From: UBA4416 sp043718985
GTDB taxonomy: Bacteria; Bacteroidota; Bacteroidia; B-17B0; Aurantibacillaceae
Length of the DNA stretch: 7,077 bases
NCBI GenBank assembly: GCA_043718985.1
Contig: JAYSUQ010000315.1
Location: 1-7,077, forward strand
Direction of reading: 5' to 3'
The notes beneath the pieces are model-generated. The model did not search any database, was not told the origin of the DNA, and saw nothing but the letters and a program-made list of their open reading frames with translations. Below are positions 5,677 to 7,077 of the stretch, piece by piece (the stretch's first letter is position 1; each line of letters opens with the position of its first letter). The translations under genes and the position numbers were made by a program.

Positions 5677-6176
5677 TATTGAACTAATTTAATGTGATAA
5701 TCATTTTCATTAGTTGTTGTATAGGTTATGTATTTAACATACGCTTTAGAAAGTTTTTTAAATTCTTTACCTGTTACATACCCTTTATCAAGTACTCTAA
5801 ATTGTTTTTCTCCATTTAGAGTTTGTGGTTTAGTATCAATAAAAATATAGTTACTTTCTTGCTTGCCATCTTCAATAGGTAGGTTTAAATAAGAAATATA
5901 TAACACCATTGAACCTACAAAAAATCCTGCTTTCTCAACTTTATCTTTAAAGTCTTTTGGAGTAAGATTATGCTCGTTTTTAAGAATTATCGTAAACAAA
6001 TTTTTATTCAAATCTATTTCAACTTTCTCTACACCATTTATTGATTGTAATTGTTTATAAATAGCATTGCTACACATTGAGCAAGTAAGCCCTGTGGCAA
6101 CTACATCAACTTTTTTCAGCTGTGCATTAGCCGTATTAATTAATAATACAGCGTATATAAAAAAAATACGTTTCAT
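5676..6176 (-). CDS. Exported HMA-domain copper-binding protein (166 aa)
   Basis: A signal peptide (MKRIFFIYAVLLINTANA, cut before Gln19) is followed by a heavy-metal-associated domain at about residues 22-88. The binding loop GLTCSMCS places the two metal-binding cysteines at 32 and 35, and the rest of the fold is visible as AIYKQLQSINGVEKVEIDL and a final KVEKAGFFVG. HMA domains bind one Cu(I) and hand it to a partner domain. A roughly 75-residue C-terminal region (from ISYLNLP to the end) has no motif I recognise and contains no cysteine; it looks like mixed strands with an FRVLDKGYVTGKEFKKL segment. Most HMA chaperones (CopZ, Atox1) are cytosolic, so export to the periplasm is unusual outside MerP-like proteins. 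The gene begins 9 bp after the stop of the HMA-DUF3347 gene and overlaps the barrel gene by one base. The HMA assignment is firm; a chaperone role for the oxidase or barrel partner is inferred. Confidence 0.9.
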   Translation of the reverse strand: MKRIFFIYAVLLINTANAQLKKVDVVATGLTCSMCSNAIYKQLQSINGVEKVEIDLNKNLFTIILKNEHNLTPKDFKDKVEKAGFFVGSMVLYISYLNLPIEDGKQESNYIFIDTKPQTLNGEKQFRVLDKGYVTGKEFKKLSKAYVKYITYTTTNENDYHIKLVQ

Positions 6177-6185
6177 ACAATGATA

Positions 6186-7031
6186 TTACTTTATAGTTTC
6201 TACTGTTTTACCGCAACTCATCATTTGTGAGCCATAATACGGGTTTTTTATTGCACTTTCTTTGCTTAACCAATCTCCGCCTTTGCCGTCATTATACATT
6301 GGGCAATGCTGATAGTAAATAGTTTCAGTTTGTTTAGAAACTTTTATTAATTGATACATATTTATTGAAAGGCTTGTAAAATGCTCTCGTTGGTGGCTTG
6401 GCTCTTTTGTTTCGTTTATATGTACAGCATCAAAAACTAAATCTTTCATTAGTTTCATCCAAACCATGTGCTCTTCTGTTTTTAATGTTTCCATTTTCAC
6501 CCCATTAATTGCCGTTACTAATTCTTTTGCTTTTGCAGAAGCAGTAATGCCATCGGTTTTTACTAAAGCATCTTTCAATAAAAAGTAAGTGTCAAAAACT
6601 ATTTTTAAAGGGCTTGTACTTTCAACGCTAACTGGCGTTGTTGTAGTATGATTACTATTTTTGATAGTATCTACTTTTGTTGTACTTTTTTTAACTCTTG
6701 TATATTGGCAACATTCGGGTAATTTTGCATATACATTATCAGGTGCTAAAAACTTATCGCTATCGTAACCAGATAAAGCAATTCGTTTTAGTATAGCATC
6801 TTGATTTGTTTTTTTTGTATCGTAAGTTAGCGTAGCCATTTTACTATCCTTATCCCAAACAATTTTAGATATTTTTTTTATATCTCCTGCCTTTTCAATA
6901 GTTGTTTTGCACATACCACAATTCCCGTAAATTTTTACGGTTTCTGTTTTTGCATTTTTAATTTGTGCTATACTATTAGAGTATAACAAAACGGCAATAA
7001 TTACTGATGTTACTTTTTTTATGGATTTCAT
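6186..7031 (-). CDS. Exported HMA-DUF3347 copper-binding protein (281 aa)
   Basis: A signal peptide (MKSIKKVTSVIIAVLLYSNSIA, cut before Gln23) leads into an N-terminal HMA-like domain at about 30-100, with the metal site GNCGMCK (Cys38 and Cys41). A Cys107-Cys108 pair (LPECCQYTR) follows, then a Ser/Thr-rich linker (about 115-140). Residues 142-235 match DUF3347, a helical domain common in Bacteroidota copper proteins and at the ends of CusB-like adaptors: PLKIVFDTYFLLKDALVKTD, then EHMVWMKLMKDLV and HQREHFTSLSINMYQLIK. The last part has YYQHCPMYNDGKGGDWLS (242-245 HCPM) and SQMMSCGKTVE (Cys273), the usual metal-binding end of these proteins. It is the first gene visible in the copper operon. 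The 46 bp between it and the window end is AT-rich and shows no promoter I can defend, so the operon may extend further upstream. Copper is the likely ligand from context; direct function is unproven. Confidence 0.9.
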   Translation of the reverse strand: MKSIKKVTSVIIAVLLYSNSIAQIKNAKTETVKIYGNCGMCKTTIEKAGDIKKISKIVWDKDSKMATLTYDTKKTNQDAILKRIALSGYDSDKFLAPDNVYAKLPECCQYTRVKKSTTKVDTIKNSNHTTTTPVSVESTSPLKIVFDTYFLLKDALVKTDGITASAKAKELVTAINGVKMETLKTEEHMVWMKLMKDLVFDAVHINETKEPSHQREHFTSLSINMYQLIKVSKQTETIYYQHCPMYNDGKGGDWLSKESAIKNPYYGSQMMSCGKTVETIK

Positions 7032-7077
7032 ATTTTTGTTTTTTAGAGATTATTAATTCAATATTTTAGACCTGTCA

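Noticed and set aside
7032..7077. Promoter for the copper operon at the right edge
   Set aside because: Only AT-rich sequence is visible, with no TTG / TAnnTTTG pair at suitable spacing, and the region is cut by the window end.

Overview
The window looks like accessory DNA from a Bacteroidota bacterium (Flavobacteriia/Sphingobacteriia-like). The evidence is very low GC, AT-rich leaders without clear Shine-Dalgarno sequences, one plausible TTG / TAnnTTTG-type promoter, and protein types typical of that phylum (HMA-DUF3347 protein, DUF6799-like metal-binding protein, SRAP protein beginning MCYN). No integrase, transposase, attachment site or rRNA/tRNA gene is visible, so placing it on a mobile element is inference from gene content.

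Left part (2-1431, + strand): a compact DNA-damage-type cluster. It holds the C-terminal half of a LexA/S24-type autoproteolytic regulator (5' end outside the window), a 77-residue unknown protein, and a complete SRAP (YedK/HMCES-type) abasic-site-crosslinking protein. It ends at a perfect 12-bp stem terminator (1499-1528) that also serves the convergent minus-strand genes.

Right part (1549-7031, all - strand): a copper-handling region. Read in the direction of transcription, a four-gene operon (7031 to 2601) encodes an exported HMA-DUF3347 protein, an exported HMA protein, a predicted outer-membrane beta-barrel protein (1-nt overlap TAATG with the gene before it), and a CopA-type multicopper oxidase with a roughly 190-residue C-terminal extension that looks like an outer-membrane barrel. 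Two separately organised genes follow. One encodes a cytosolic 23-cysteine four-helix-bundle copper-storage protein, with its own predicted promoter and terminator. The other encodes an exported Met/Cys-rich DUF6799-like protein with a C-terminal heavy-metal-binding domain, preceded by a 23-bp tandem repeat.

Together the minus-strand genes suggest copper detoxification concentrated in the periplasm and outer membrane: soluble Cu(I) chaperones, an oxidase that converts Cu(I) to Cu(II), barrel proteins at the outer membrane, plus cytosolic and exported thiol/methionine sinks. No P-type ATPase, CusA-type pump or copper-sensing regulator lies in the window; these may be beyond base 7077 or elsewhere. 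The points most worth checking are the oxidase-barrel fusion, the HMA proteins used as exported rather than cytosolic chaperones, the regulatory structure in 1990-2035 and 2416-2556, and the S24/77-aa/SRAP gene trio.
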